NCBI GenBank assembly: GCA_023055425.1
Contig: JALGPY010000004.1
Coordinates: 20,421,718-20,485,717, forward strand
Reading direction: 5' to 3'
Source: Linanthus parryae
Lineage: Eukaryota; Streptophyta; Magnoliopsida; Ericales; Polemoniaceae
DNA: 64,000 nucleotides
In this document: one piece after another, positions 44,339-55,860 of the stretch
Layout: each line of letters begins with the position of its first letter
How positions within the stretch are numbered: the first letter of the stretch is position 1
The notes under the pieces: model-generated
Told to the model about the DNA's origin: nothing
The model's database searches: none
What the model saw: only the letters and a program-made list of their open reading frames with translations
Position numbers and translations under genes: made by a program

Positions 44339-44890
44339 TCACATCTCCCTTAGAACAAAGCTTCGTCCCCGAAGCTTAAAAGAAATTCTCTAGCACCAAA
44401 ACTCCCAATGACTTTCCTAGCTCACAATAGTCATATGGATGCTTCCACTTCTTGGTACTCCATAAGTAGCGAGACTCCGTGTCTGGTGGGAGGGATTAGA
44501 AGGGTAGGCCATATGGCAGGCAAAAGAGATAAAAGTCTCAGAAAATGTTTCAGGTGCGGACGCGTCACTTGATAGTAAAATAACAATGTATACAACACAT
44601 ATAGTATCACAACGATACTCACGAGACATGCAATGGGACAATAGCAAGCACATAGCTAAGAACCAGCACGTCATCCTACCGAGAACAAATCAACATGGCA
44701 GGATAGCAAAACGCAAGTAATAAAGAATATAGACTACCTGTTCCCATAACCCCGGCTTGTTTAGTTTTATTGTCAATTTAGAAGTCCTATGTCCATTTTA
44801 AATTTTGAAAAGTCTTAATTATGTTTTATCTTCATTTAATGGAAATCTAAAGGTCGCACTAGCGCTGGAACCGTCGGCTCTGATACCAAC
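44339..44890 (-). other. element D internal domain 2
   Basis: 552 bases with the same primer-binding site and polypurine tract as domain 1; no difference seen by eye. Confidence 0.9.
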
Positions 44891-47570
44891 TGAAACAACC
44901 CTGGAACCTACGATTCCCTGCTAGTACAACCAAACGATAATCCAAAAGTGCATTTATTAAAGAAAACCGGAGAAATCCTCCAACAATAGTTTTGAAAGAA
45001 ATAAATGACATTGTTCAAATCTAAATTCTGAAACAAAAGCTTCCTAACATAAATGAAATACTTCCTAGCTGCTTGATCCTAATCTTCAATTCACGTGTGC
45101 GCGTTCCCCCACTTTATTCATAGCCTGCGGGTTTTCAAATAGCAACAGCCGACCGCAGAAAACGTTTATCAGTAAAAACTGAGTAAGCATATACCACAAC
45201 ATGTAAAACAGAGTTTTGGCTTAAAGACTGGATCACAATATAACTGAAGTAACTTCACATTTAATCATTAGTTGAGCTGAGGCATATTAGAGCCCAGCGG
45301 GTAACGAATGCCCACAGAGAGGTCACGATGCAATAAATAATAATTAGAGTACCTCTCGGGATATCACAGTCCATCCCAATTCACCCCTGAACTAACTATG
45401 AGACCTTAAGTGTCGACACCCCTATACAGTTGTGACCCACACAAGCATAGGTAGTACTCTATAGCTTTCACAATAAACATAGGGAATCGCCGACATGCTT
45501 CCCTGGCCTTAGCCATAATACAAAGGAGACTCGCCGACATGCGTCTCCGACCGTAGCCATATAGAAATACAATGGAGACTCGCCGACGTGCGTCTCCGGC
45601 CGTAGCCTTCACACACATCCTCTGTACATCGCCCCATATCATTTATCGTTCATTAATTTATCACATGACCATTCTAGTAACCACAAGTAACCGCATATTT
45701 TTGAAAGAGATATTTGCACGAGAGATTTCAAAATTCAAAGTTTAAAAAAAGTTGCACGATACACAAGTAACACACGGCAAACACATTTTGATAGTTGAAG
45801 GTGTTGTGCATATAAACTTACTTGGGTTGGAAGAGAGATCGTCATACGAAAGCAAGCACACAACTACTCGTAGTACGGGTCCTCAATGAACTCGCCTCCT
45901 ACGAACTCGGAATCTACAATAGCAATCATTCCTAATTAACACACAGCTATCACGACAATAGTGCACACAAGTCCTACATGCAATGCAAGTGTAACCCCCA
46001 CTTATGCCCAAAACTGAGATATATTAGCTTTAAACATACGTTTAGAAATTGAATTGATTAAGAGAACAATTGTTTATTAATATACATAGTAAAACTGCAA
46101 TAAAGAAATCTTTATTTAACATTATAGAAAAATACTTAATTTTGTTATATGAAAATAAATATTTGAATAAAACAACTATACATGCTTAGAAAATAAAATA
46201 TTAAAAGTTGTAAAAGCTCGTGTATTCTTCTCTAAAGTAATTTGACTCAAATAGTTACTATTTACGAACAATAACATATTTTTCTGAAATACGAAACTTT
46301 GAAATATGATATATATATTAAAAAAAATATATTAACTTATTAACTTATTACAAAATTAAATATTTATAAAAGTTTAATAACTAGATGTACATAATCCCAC
46401 CTTTACTACAAATATCTAGTACCATAAGAACCATATATTGCTATTACATACTACTACTACTACTCTTAATACCTTAACCTAATGATACTACCACCACCAC
46501 TACCATCCCCTAACCCCAAAATACACAGACCACACACACACCCACGTACACACCTACCAACCCCCACAAACTCACTTTTGTAAACACTCTCAACCCAATG
46601 CTCCCTTTAGCAAACATGATAACAATTTTGAATCTGAACCAAGCAAATTGAACGAACAACAATAAAAACAAAAAAAAAGAAGCTACTGGGTTTACCAATT
46701 GGAGAACGGAAACAACAAAGGACAAGACGGCGGCGACGGTGGTTCGACTCGGTGGCTACCCGCTGCTGCTGCAGCTTCGTCGGAGGCAGGGAGACGCGTC
46801 GGAGAGGCCGACGGAGGGAGGCGGACCAGCGGCTGAGTCGCCGGAGATGGGTTCGGCCTGGGCTCCGGTCGATTTCGTCGGCTGGTTGCTCGGCGAAGAA
46901 CAGAGCAGAGAGGGGGAGAGAGGCAGTGAGTTGTTGGTGGAGATTTCTGAGTTCGACAGGGGCTTAAATAGGCCTTGGGTGGAGAATTCGACGGAGAGGA
47001 GGAGTCCGATTTTGGGGATTTTCGGGTTGAATTGGGTCGAAGGCTTGGGCGAGATTCGGAGTTTGAGAGTCGAATTCGTGTTTGGGTGCGATAAGGAATG
47101 AATTGGAACGGAATTCGGGTCGTGTGGTGTTGTTTGGAGGCGGCAATGAGCGGTGGTGTTGTACTCGGAGGCGGTGTTGGAGATGGCGGAGAGTTCATCT
47201 CCTAACTGGAGATGGTTGAAGATGATGGGTGAAGTAATCCTGTGTGGCACGGTGCACACATCACGCGGTGGTTGGTCACGTACAAATTAATTAAATGTGA
47301 CGTTTTGGTCACGTTAAAAAAAAATGTTACACGACCCACAACTTTTAATAACTAAAAATTTACGTAACTTTTAAAACTTTCACCAAAAAATAATATATAC
47401 AAATAAAAAGTGCAAAACTCTTATTTTCCTTAACTTATAATTATATTTATGTATAGAAATAATATGTATAACATCTAAAAATTAAGAAAACTTCTTGTTA
47501 TATATCCTATTAACGGCCCACAATATTCAATAATCTCCTAAAAATACCCCCAAAATTACGGGGTATTACA
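44891..47570 (-). repeat. element D LTR 3, 2680 bp
   Basis: Appears identical to LTRs 2 and 4. Confidence 0.92.
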
Positions 47571-48122
47571 TCACATCTCCCTTAGAACAAAGCTTCGTCC
47601 CCGAAGCTTAAAAGAAATTCTCTAGCACCAAAACTCCCAATGACTTTCCTAGCTCACAATAGTCATATGGATGCTTCCACTTCTTGGTACTCCATAAGTA
47701 GCGAGACTCCGTGTCTGGTGGGAGGGATTAGAAGGGTAGGCCATATGGCAGGCAAAAGAGATAAAAGTCTCAGAAAATGTTTCAGGTGCGGACGCGTCAC
47801 TTGATAGTAAAATAACAATGTATACAACACATATAGTATCACAACGATACTCACGAGACATGCAATGGGACAATAGCAAGCACATAGCTAAGAACCAGCA
47901 CGTCATCCTACCGAGAACAAATCAACATGGCAGGATAGCAAAACGCAAGTAATAAAGAATATAGACTACCTGTTCCCATAACCCCGGCTTGTTTAGTTTT
48001 ATTGTCAATTTAGAAGTCCTATGTCCATTTTAAATTTTGAAAAGTCTTAATTATGTTTTATCTTCATTTAATGGAAATCTAAAGGTCGCACTAGCGCTGG
48101 AACCGTCGGCTCTGATACCAAC
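47571..48122 (-). other. element D internal domain 3
   Basis: 552 bases, apparently identical to domain 2. Confidence 0.9.
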
Positions 48123-50802
48123 TGAAACAACCCTGGAACCTACGATTCCCTGCTAGTACAACCAAACGATAATCCAAAAGTGCATTTATTAAAGAAAACC
48201 GGAGAAATCCTCCAACAATAGTTTTGAAAGAAATAAATGACATTGTTCAAATCTAAATTCTGAAACAAAAGCTTCCTAACATAAATGAAATACTTCCTAG
48301 CTGCTTGATCCTAATCTTCAATTCACGTGTGCGCGTTCCCCCACTTTATTCATAGCCTGCGGGTTTTCAAATAGCAACAGCCGACCGCAGAAAACGTTTA
48401 TCAGTAAAAACTGAGTAAGCATATACCACAACATGTAAAACAGAGTTTTGGCTTAAAGACTGGATCACAATATAACTGAAGTAACTTCACATTTAATCAT
48501 TAGTTGAGCTGAGGCATATTAGAGCCCAGCGGGTAACGAATGCCCACAGAGAGGTCACGATGCAATAAATAATAATTAGAGTACCTCTCGGGATATCACA
48601 GTCCATCCCAATTCACCCCTGAACTAACTATGAGACCTTAAGTGTCGACACCCCTATACAGTTGTGACCCACACAAGCATAGGTAGTACTCTATAGCTTT
48701 CACAATAAACATAGGGAATCGCCGACATGCTTCCCTGGCCTTAGCCATAATACAAAGGAGACTCGCCGACATGCGTCTCCGACCGTAGCCATATAGAAAT
48801 ACAATGGAGACTCGCCGACGTGCGTCTCCGGCCGTAGCCTTCACACACATCCTCTGTACATCGCCCCATATCATTTATCGTTCATTAATTTATCACATGA
48901 CCATTCTAGTAACCACAAGTAACCGCATATTTTTGAAAGAGATATTTGCACGAGAGATTTCAAAATTCAAAGTTTAAAAAAAGTTGCACGATACACAAGT
49001 AACACACGGCAAACACATTTTGATAGTTGAAGGTGTTGTGCATATAAACTTACTTGGGTTGGAAGAGAGATCGTCATACGAAAGCAAGCACACAACTACT
49101 CGTAGTACGGGTCCTCAATGAACTCGCCTCCTACGAACTCGGAATCTACAATAGCAATCATTCCTAATTAACACACAGCTATCACGACAATAGTGCACAC
49201 AAGTCCTACATGCAATGCAAGTGTAACCCCCACTTATGCCCAAAACTGAGATATATTAGCTTTAAACATACGTTTAGAAATTGAATTGATTAAGAGAACA
49301 ATTGTTTATTAATATACATAGTAAAACTGCAATAAAGAAATCTTTATTTAACATTATAGAAAAATACTTAATTTTGTTATATGAAAATAAATATTTGAAT
49401 AAAACAACTATACATGCTTAGAAAATAAAATATTAAAAGTTGTAAAAGCTCGTGTATTCTTCTCTAAAGTAATTTGACTCAAATAGTTACTATTTACGAA
49501 CAATAACATATTTTTCTGAAATACGAAACTTTGAAATATGATATATATATTAAAAAAAATATATTAACTTATTAACTTATTACAAAATTAAATATTTATA
49601 AAAGTTTAATAACTAGATGTACATAATCCCACCTTTACTACAAATATCTAGTACCATAAGAACCATATATTGCTATTACATACTACTACTACTACTCTTA
49701 ATACCTTAACCTAATGATACTACCACCACCACTACCATCCCCTAACCCCAAAATACACAGACCACACACACACCCACGTACACACCTACCAACCCCCACA
49801 AACTCACTTTTGTAAACACTCTCAACCCAATGCTCCCTTTAGCAAACATGATAACAATTTTGAATCTGAACCAAGCAAATTGAACGAACAACAATAAAAA
49901 CAAAAAAAAAGAAGCTACTGGGTTTACCAATTGGAGAACGGAAACAACAAAGGACAAGACGGCGGCGACGGTGGTTCGACTCGGTGGCTACCCGCTGCTG
50001 CTGCAGCTTCGTCGGAGGCAGGGAGACGCGTCGGAGAGGCCGACGGAGGGAGGCGGACCAGCGGCTGAGTCGCCGGAGATGGGTTCGGCCTGGGCTCCGG
50101 TCGATTTCGTCGGCTGGTTGCTCGGCGAAGAACAGAGCAGAGAGGGGGAGAGAGGCAGTGAGTTGTTGGTGGAGATTTCTGAGTTCGACAGGGGCTTAAA
50201 TAGGCCTTGGGTGGAGAATTCGACGGAGAGGAGGAGTCCGATTTTGGGGATTTTCGGGTTGAATTGGGTCGAAGGCTTGGGCGAGATTCGGAGTTTGAGA
50301 GTCGAATTCGTGTTTGGGTGCGATAAGGAATGAATTGGAACGGAATTCGGGTCGTGTGGTGTTGTTTGGAGGCGGCAATGAGCGGTGGTGTTGTACTCGG
50401 AGGCGGTGTTGGAGATGGCGGAGAGTTCATCTCCTAACTGGAGATGGTTGAAGATGATGGGTGAAGTAATCCTGTGTGGCACGGTGCACACATCACGCGG
50501 TGGTTGGTCACGTACAAATTAATTAAATGTGACGTTTTGGTCACGTTAAAAAAAAATGTTACACGACCCACAACTTTTAATAACTAAAAATTTACGTAAC
50601 TTTTAAAACTTTCACCAAAAAATAATATATACAAATAAAAAGTGCAAAACTCTTATTTTCCTTAACTTATAATTATATTTATGTATAGAAATAATATGTA
50701 TAACATCTAAAAATTAAGAAAACTTCTTGTTATATATCCTATTAACGGCCCACAATATTCAATAATCTCCTAAAAATACCCCCAAAATTACGGGGTATTA
50801 CA
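48123..50802 (-). repeat. element D LTR 4, 2680 bp
   Basis: Appears identical to LTRs 2 and 3. Confidence 0.92.
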
Positions 50803-51354
50803 TCACATCTCCCTTAGAACAAAGCTTCGTCCCCGAAGCTTAAAAGAAATTCTCTAGCACCAAAACTCCCAATGACTTTCCTAGCTCACAATAGTCATAT
50901 GGATGCTTCCACTTCTTGGTACTCCATAAGTAGCGAGACTCCGTGTCTGGTGGGAGGGATTAGAAGGGTAGGCCATATGGCAGGCAAAAGAGATAAAAGT
51001 CTCAGAAAATGTTTCAGGTGCGGACGCGTCACTTGATAGTAAAATAACAATGTATACAACACATATAGTATCACAACGATACTCACGAGACATGCAATGG
51101 GACAATAGCAAGCACATAGCTAAGAACCAGCACGTCATCCTACCGAGAACAAATCAACATGGCAGGATAGCAAAACGCAAGTAATAAAGAATATAGACTA
51201 CCTGTTCCCATAACCCCGGCTTGTTTAGTTTTATTGTCAATTTAGAAGTCCTATGTCCATTTTAAATTTTGAAAAGTCTTAATTATGTTTTATCTTCATT
51301 TAATGGAAATCTAAAGGTCGCACTAGCGCTGGAACCGTCGGCTCTGATACCAAC
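50803..51354 (-). other. element D internal domain 4
   Basis: 552 bases, apparently identical to domain 2. On the minus strand it lies directly after the outer 5' LTR. Confidence 0.9.
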
Positions 51355-54034
51355 TGAAACAACCCTGGAACCTACGATTCCCTGCTAGTACAACCAAACG
51401 ATAATCCAAAAGTGCATTTATTAAAGAAAACCGGAGAAATCCTCCAACAATAGTTTTGAAAGAAATAAATGACATTGTTCAAATCTAAATTCTGAAACAA
51501 AAGCTTCCTAACATAAATGAAATACTTCCTAGCTGCTTGATCCTAATCTTCAATTCACGTGTGCGCGTTCCCCCACTTTATTCATAGCCTGCGGGTTTTC
51601 AAATAGCAACAGCCGACCGCAGAAAACGTTTATCAGTAAAAACTGAGTAAGCATATACCACAACATGTAAAACAGAGTTTTGGCTTAAAGACTGGATCAC
51701 AATATAACTGAAGTAACTTCACATTTAATCATTAGTTGAGCTGAGGCATATTAGAGCCCAGCGGGTAACGAATGCCCACAGAGAGGTCACGATGCAATAA
51801 ATAATAATTAGAGTACCTCTCGGGATATCACAGTCCATCCCAATTCACCCCTGAACTAACTATGAGACCTTAAGTGTCGACACCCCTATACAGTTGTGAC
51901 CCACACAAGCATAGGTAGTACTCTATAGCTTTCACAATAAACATAGGGAATCGCCGACATGCTTCCCTGGCCTTAGCCATAATACAAAGGAGACTCGCCG
52001 ACATGCGTCTCCGACCGTAGCCATATAGAAATACAATGGAGACTCGCCGACGTGCGTCTCCGGCCGTAGCCTTCACACACATCCTCTGTACATCGCCCCA
52101 TATCATTTATCGTTCATTAATTTATCACATGACCATTCTAGTAACCACAAGTAACCGCATATTTTTGAAAGAGATATTTGCACGAGAGATTTCAAAATTC
52201 AAAGTTTAAAAAAAGTTGCACGATACACAAGTAACACACGGCAAACACATTTTGATAGTTGAAGGTGTTGCGCATATAAACTTACTTGGGTTGGAAGAGA
52301 GATCGTCATACGAAAGCAAGCACACAACTACTCGTAGTACGGGTCCTCAATGAACTCGCCTCCTACGAACTCGGAATCTACAATAGCAATCATTCCTAAT
52401 TAACACACAGCTATCACGACAATAGTGCACACAAGTCCTACATGCAATGCAAGTGTAACCCCCACTTATGCCCAAAACTGAGATATATTAGCTTTAAACA
52501 TACGTTTAGAAATTGAATTGATTAAGAGAACAATTGTTTATTAATATACATAGTAAAACTGCAATAAAGAAATCTTTATTTAACATTATAGAAAAATACT
52601 TAATTTTGTTATATGAAAATAAATATTTGAATAAAACAACTATACATGCTTAGAAAATAAAATATTAAAAGTTGTAAAAGCTCGTGTATTCTTCTCTAAA
52701 GTAATTTGACTCAAATAGTTACTATTTACGAACAATAACATATTTTTCTGAAATACGAAACTTTGAAATATGATATATATATTAAAAAAAATATATTAAC
52801 TTATTAACTTATTACAAAATTAAATATTTATAAAAGTTTAATAACTAGATGTACATAATCCCACCTTTACTACAAATATCTAGTACCATAAGAACCATAT
52901 ATTGCTATTACATACTACTACTACTACTCTTAATACCTTAACCTAATGATACTACCACCACCACTACCATCCCCTAACCCCAAAATACACAGACCACACA
53001 CACACCCACGTACACACCTACCAACCCCCACAAACTCACTTTTGTAAACACTCTCAACCCAATGCTCCCTTTAGCAAACATGATAACAATTTTGAATCTG
53101 AACCAAGCAAATTGAACGAACAACAATAAAAACAAAAAAAAGAAGCTACTGGGTTTACCAATTGGAGAACGGAAACAACAAAGGACAAGACGGCGGCGAC
53201 GGTGGTTCGACTCGGTGGCTACCCGCTGCTGCTGCAGCTTCGTCGGAGGCAGGGAGACGCGTCGGAGAGGCCGACGGAGGGAGGCGGACCAGCGGCTGAG
53301 TCGCCGGAGATGGGTTCGGCCTGGGCTCCGGTCGATTTCGTCGGCTGGTTGCTCGGCGAAGAACAGAGCAGAGAGGGGGAGAGAGGCAGTGAGTTGTTGG
53401 TGGAGATTTCTGAGTTCGACAGGGGCTTAAATAGGCCTTGGGTGGAGAATTCGACGGAGAGGAGGAGTCCGATTTTGGGGATTTTCGGGTTGAATTGGGT
53501 CGAAGGCTTGGGCGAGATTCGGAGTTTGAGAGTCGAATTCGTGTTTGGGTGCGATAAGGAATGAATTGGAACGGAATTCGGGTCGTGTGGTGTTGTTTGG
53601 AGGCGGCAATGAGCGGTGGTGTTGTACTCGGAGGCGGTGTTGGAGATGGCGGAGAGTTCATCTCCTAACTGGAGATGGTTGAAGATGATGGGTGAAGTAA
53701 TCCTGTGTGGCACGGTGCACACATCACGCGGTGGTTGGTCACGTACAAATTAATTAAATGTGACGTTTTGGTCACGTTAAAAAAAAAATGTTACACGACC
53801 CACAACTTTTAATAACTAAAAATTTACGTAACTTTTAAAACTTTCACCAAAAAATAATATATACAAATAAAAAGTGCAAAACTCTTATTTTCCTTAACTT
53901 ATAATTATATTTATGTATAGAAATAATATGTATAACATCTAAAAATTAAGAAAACTTCTTGTTATATATCCTATTAACGGCCCACAATATTCAATAATCT
54001 CCTAAAAATACCCCCAAAATTACGGGGTATTACA
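51355..54034 (-). repeat. element D LTR 5 (outer right, 5' LTR), 2680 bp
   Basis: It matches LTRs 2-4 except for a substitution near 52271 (gttgCgcat) and one-base changes in two A-runs (near 53135 and 53785). It is followed by attac, the second copy of the array's target duplication. Confidence 0.93.
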
Positions 54035-54044
54035 ATTACAGTTT

Positions 54045-54256
54045 AAGCTCTTGTGTCTTAGAGCATTGAAGTATTTTATAAGATCGTGCTACAAGAGCGT
54101 TTGAAGCAGCTTAGGCTCGTTCTACAAGAGCGTTTGAAGTAGTTTAGGCTCGTGCTACAGGATCGTTTGAATTAGTTTAGGATCGTACTATAGGAGCGTT
54201 TGAAGCAGTATAGGCTCGTGCTACAAGAGCGTTGAAGCAGTTTAGGCTCTTTCTAG
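54045..54256. repeat. 33-bp minisatellite, about six copies
   Basis: Repeats of the form ctcgtgctacaagagcg followed by tttgaagcagtttagg, with substitutions between copies. It lies directly right of element A's end and runs into the gypsy fragment. Confidence 0.8.
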
Positions 54257-54277
54257 AGAAGCTTCCTTTGATTTTTT

Positions 54278-54872
54278 TCAAGGATGATCTTGTTTCAAGA
54301 ACTTGCCATTGGTATGGAAAATTCTTGCTCTTTCTTCATTTACCACTTTAGTATTGACTACGGTTTGATGTCTAAATTTTAGCACGCCTTCGGTTGCTAC
54401 CACAACTTCTGTGTGCCTCCTCATTCGAGATGGAAGTCTACTAGCGATCTCCTCGCGTTCTTTTGACATTGCAGGTAGTTTTCTGTTTTGAGCCATAGCC
54501 TTGATTTCATGCTCCATGGTTGTACCCAGCTTGTTGTAGACTGGTCGTCGAGGAGTCATGGTAGTAGCACCCTTCACTTCTAAAAGATCAATCATAGACT
54601 CTCTTGATTTGCGCTTCCCAAGGCGGTGAAAGATAGAAGGCTCCTTTGTGGTGTCGATATCATTCCCTTCAATGTGTAACAATTCCACCAAAATTGTCTT
54701 CAACTTCTTTGGCGCCAATGATGTTGCACGATACTTCATATGTAATTATGTATTTTTCTTCATCATCAGAAGTGAGAGATATCACATTTGCAGTTGCAGT
54801 TTTTTGTTCGTCTTCCAAAGAGATGAAAGGCAAAGATTGTCCCACTGGGCGTGCCAGAAATTTGTACACCAA
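54278..54872 (-). pseudogene. gypsy gag-pol fragment, frameshifted
   Basis: Two overlapping minus-strand frames (54872-54672 and 54739-54278) are in different phases. The first has DDEEKYIITYEVSCN and the second PSIFHRLG and RRPVYNKLGTTM. They resemble the linker ahead of the protease in some plant Ty3/gypsy polyproteins. No catalytic motif is present. This is a scrap of an older element; the assignment rests on a loose resemblance. Confidence 0.5.
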
Positions 54873-54922
54873 ATTTCTGAATTATCACCTTGTTCGGATT
54901 ATGGAAACAAGGTGATAATTCA
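54856..54922. other. two adjacent perfect hairpins
   Basis: AGAAATTTG (54856-54864) pairs with CAAATTTCT (54870-54878) over a 5-base loop. TGAATTATCACCTTGTT (54878-54894) pairs perfectly over 17 bp with 54906-54922 around an 11-base loop. They share one base. Confidence 0.8.
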
Positions 54923-55156
54923 ATCCCTCTGGATGAATGAGAAGTATGAAATCAGCGAAGTTTATCTATTGAAGATGATGAAAGACAGTTTCTAAAGAGA
55001 CAAGTCTCAAAGCTCCAAAGCTTTAACGATACACTATTGCGTACTATGAACTTGTTAACTGTTAACTAACAATTTCTATATTGCAGGCTTGGCTTAGATA
55101 ATGTTTAATTGTATCTTGCAAATATTCTTAAGCCAGTTTATTGTGTTTCTAACACT
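54923..55156. other. short spacer, nothing recognised
   Basis: AT-rich sequence between the hairpins and the CACTA end. The final three bases, act, could be the CACTA target copy. Confidence 0.5.
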
Positions 55157-55860
55157 CACTACAACAAATAGTACCTCTTGCGACGAAATTACATGCGAAT
55201 AAATTAAAATTGTTACAAAAGATTCACTACTGGCCACGAACCTCTGAATTCGTCCCAAAAAGCTTTATTTTCAGCGACGATTCCGATTTTTGTTGCCGTA
55301 TTTGTCGCCAAAAATTTGGCGCCAATTTTTTTTTGTTCCCAACAATTTTTTGCGACAATAAACGTCCCTAATTTTTTTGTGACGGATCAATTTGATGCCT
55401 ATTCTATATTATCTAGCAACAAAAATATTATTTTTGAGAAAAATAGTGTTTGGGTGTTTGTGACGAATCCTTTTGTTCCTAATCTCCATTATTAAATAAC
55501 AATAAATTTTTTACCAGAAAATGACCCTTGCGCGTTTGTAACAAATTATTTTGTAGCTCATTCACATGATCTAGTAATAAAAAAATTTGGTTGCAAAAAT
55601 AGAATTTTCGGGTTTAGTAACCAATTGTTTCAATGCCCTTTCTCACGATTTCGTAACACATATTTACTTGTGAACGTAAATCAATAATTAGACTACGCAA
55701 TAAATAGTTTCATTGTCTATTTTCTTAGTCGGACAAAAAAAAGTTGGTTACAAAAGAAAATCCGTACACCTCTGTATACAAATATCTCCCTACTCATTCT
55801 CTTGCAAGCGTCTACAAGAAAATATAATTATTAGGTCCTAGTAGTGTATTATTTTGTAGC
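55157..55860. repeat. CACTA terminal and subterminal repeat region
   Basis: After the terminal repeat come repeated words such as gcgacgaa, agcgacga, tgcgacaa, gtgacgga and gtgacgaa at irregular spacing up to about 55660. In En/Spm elements such motifs bind the element's own regulatory protein. Confidence 0.65.

Larger units (their letters stand above)
38429..54034 (-). mobile_element. element D: tandem array of a non-autonomous gypsy-type element, 5 LTRs and 4 internal domains
   Basis: The unit is a 2.68-kb LTR plus a 552-bp internal domain, repeating every 3230-3232 bases. LTRs start at 38429, 41659, 44891, 48123 and 51355; the last ends at 54034. The whole block, not each unit, is flanked by a perfect target duplication attac (38424-38428 and 54035-54039), and neighbouring units share LTRs. 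Each internal domain has a polypurine tract and an initiator-Met primer-binding site on the minus strand but no gag or pol. LTRs 2-5 are almost identical; LTR 1 has about five private substitutions and four one-base indels. The terminal motifs match those of chromovirus-like element A. Confidence 0.93.
10426..54040 (-). mobile_element. element A: old Ty3/gypsy (chromovirus-like) retrotransposon carrying nested insertions
   Basis: Two related LTRs start TGTAACACC and end ATTACA on the plus strand (10426 and 21044 starts; 16032 and 54040 ends). Between the LTRs lie a minus-strand gag-pol, a primer-binding site and a polypurine tract. The order protease, reverse transcriptase, RNase H, integrase is that of Ty3/gypsy. 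The LTRs differ at many sites and by a deletion of about 1.1 kb in the right one, and the genes are full of stops, so the insertion is old. Flanking five-base words gtttt (10421-10425) and gttta (54041-54045) are a probable target duplication with one mutation. Elements B, C and D are inserted in its LTRs. Confidence 0.9.
21044..54040 (-). repeat. element A right (5') LTR, split by elements C and D
   Basis: LTR sequence survives in three pieces: 21044-21900, 37356-38428 and the last bases 54035-54040, where D's target duplication attac is followed by the final a. Together it is about 1.9 kb, shorter than the left LTR because of an internal deletion near 21208. Continuity with the left LTR across both insertions was checked base by base at the junctions. 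Confidence 0.87.
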
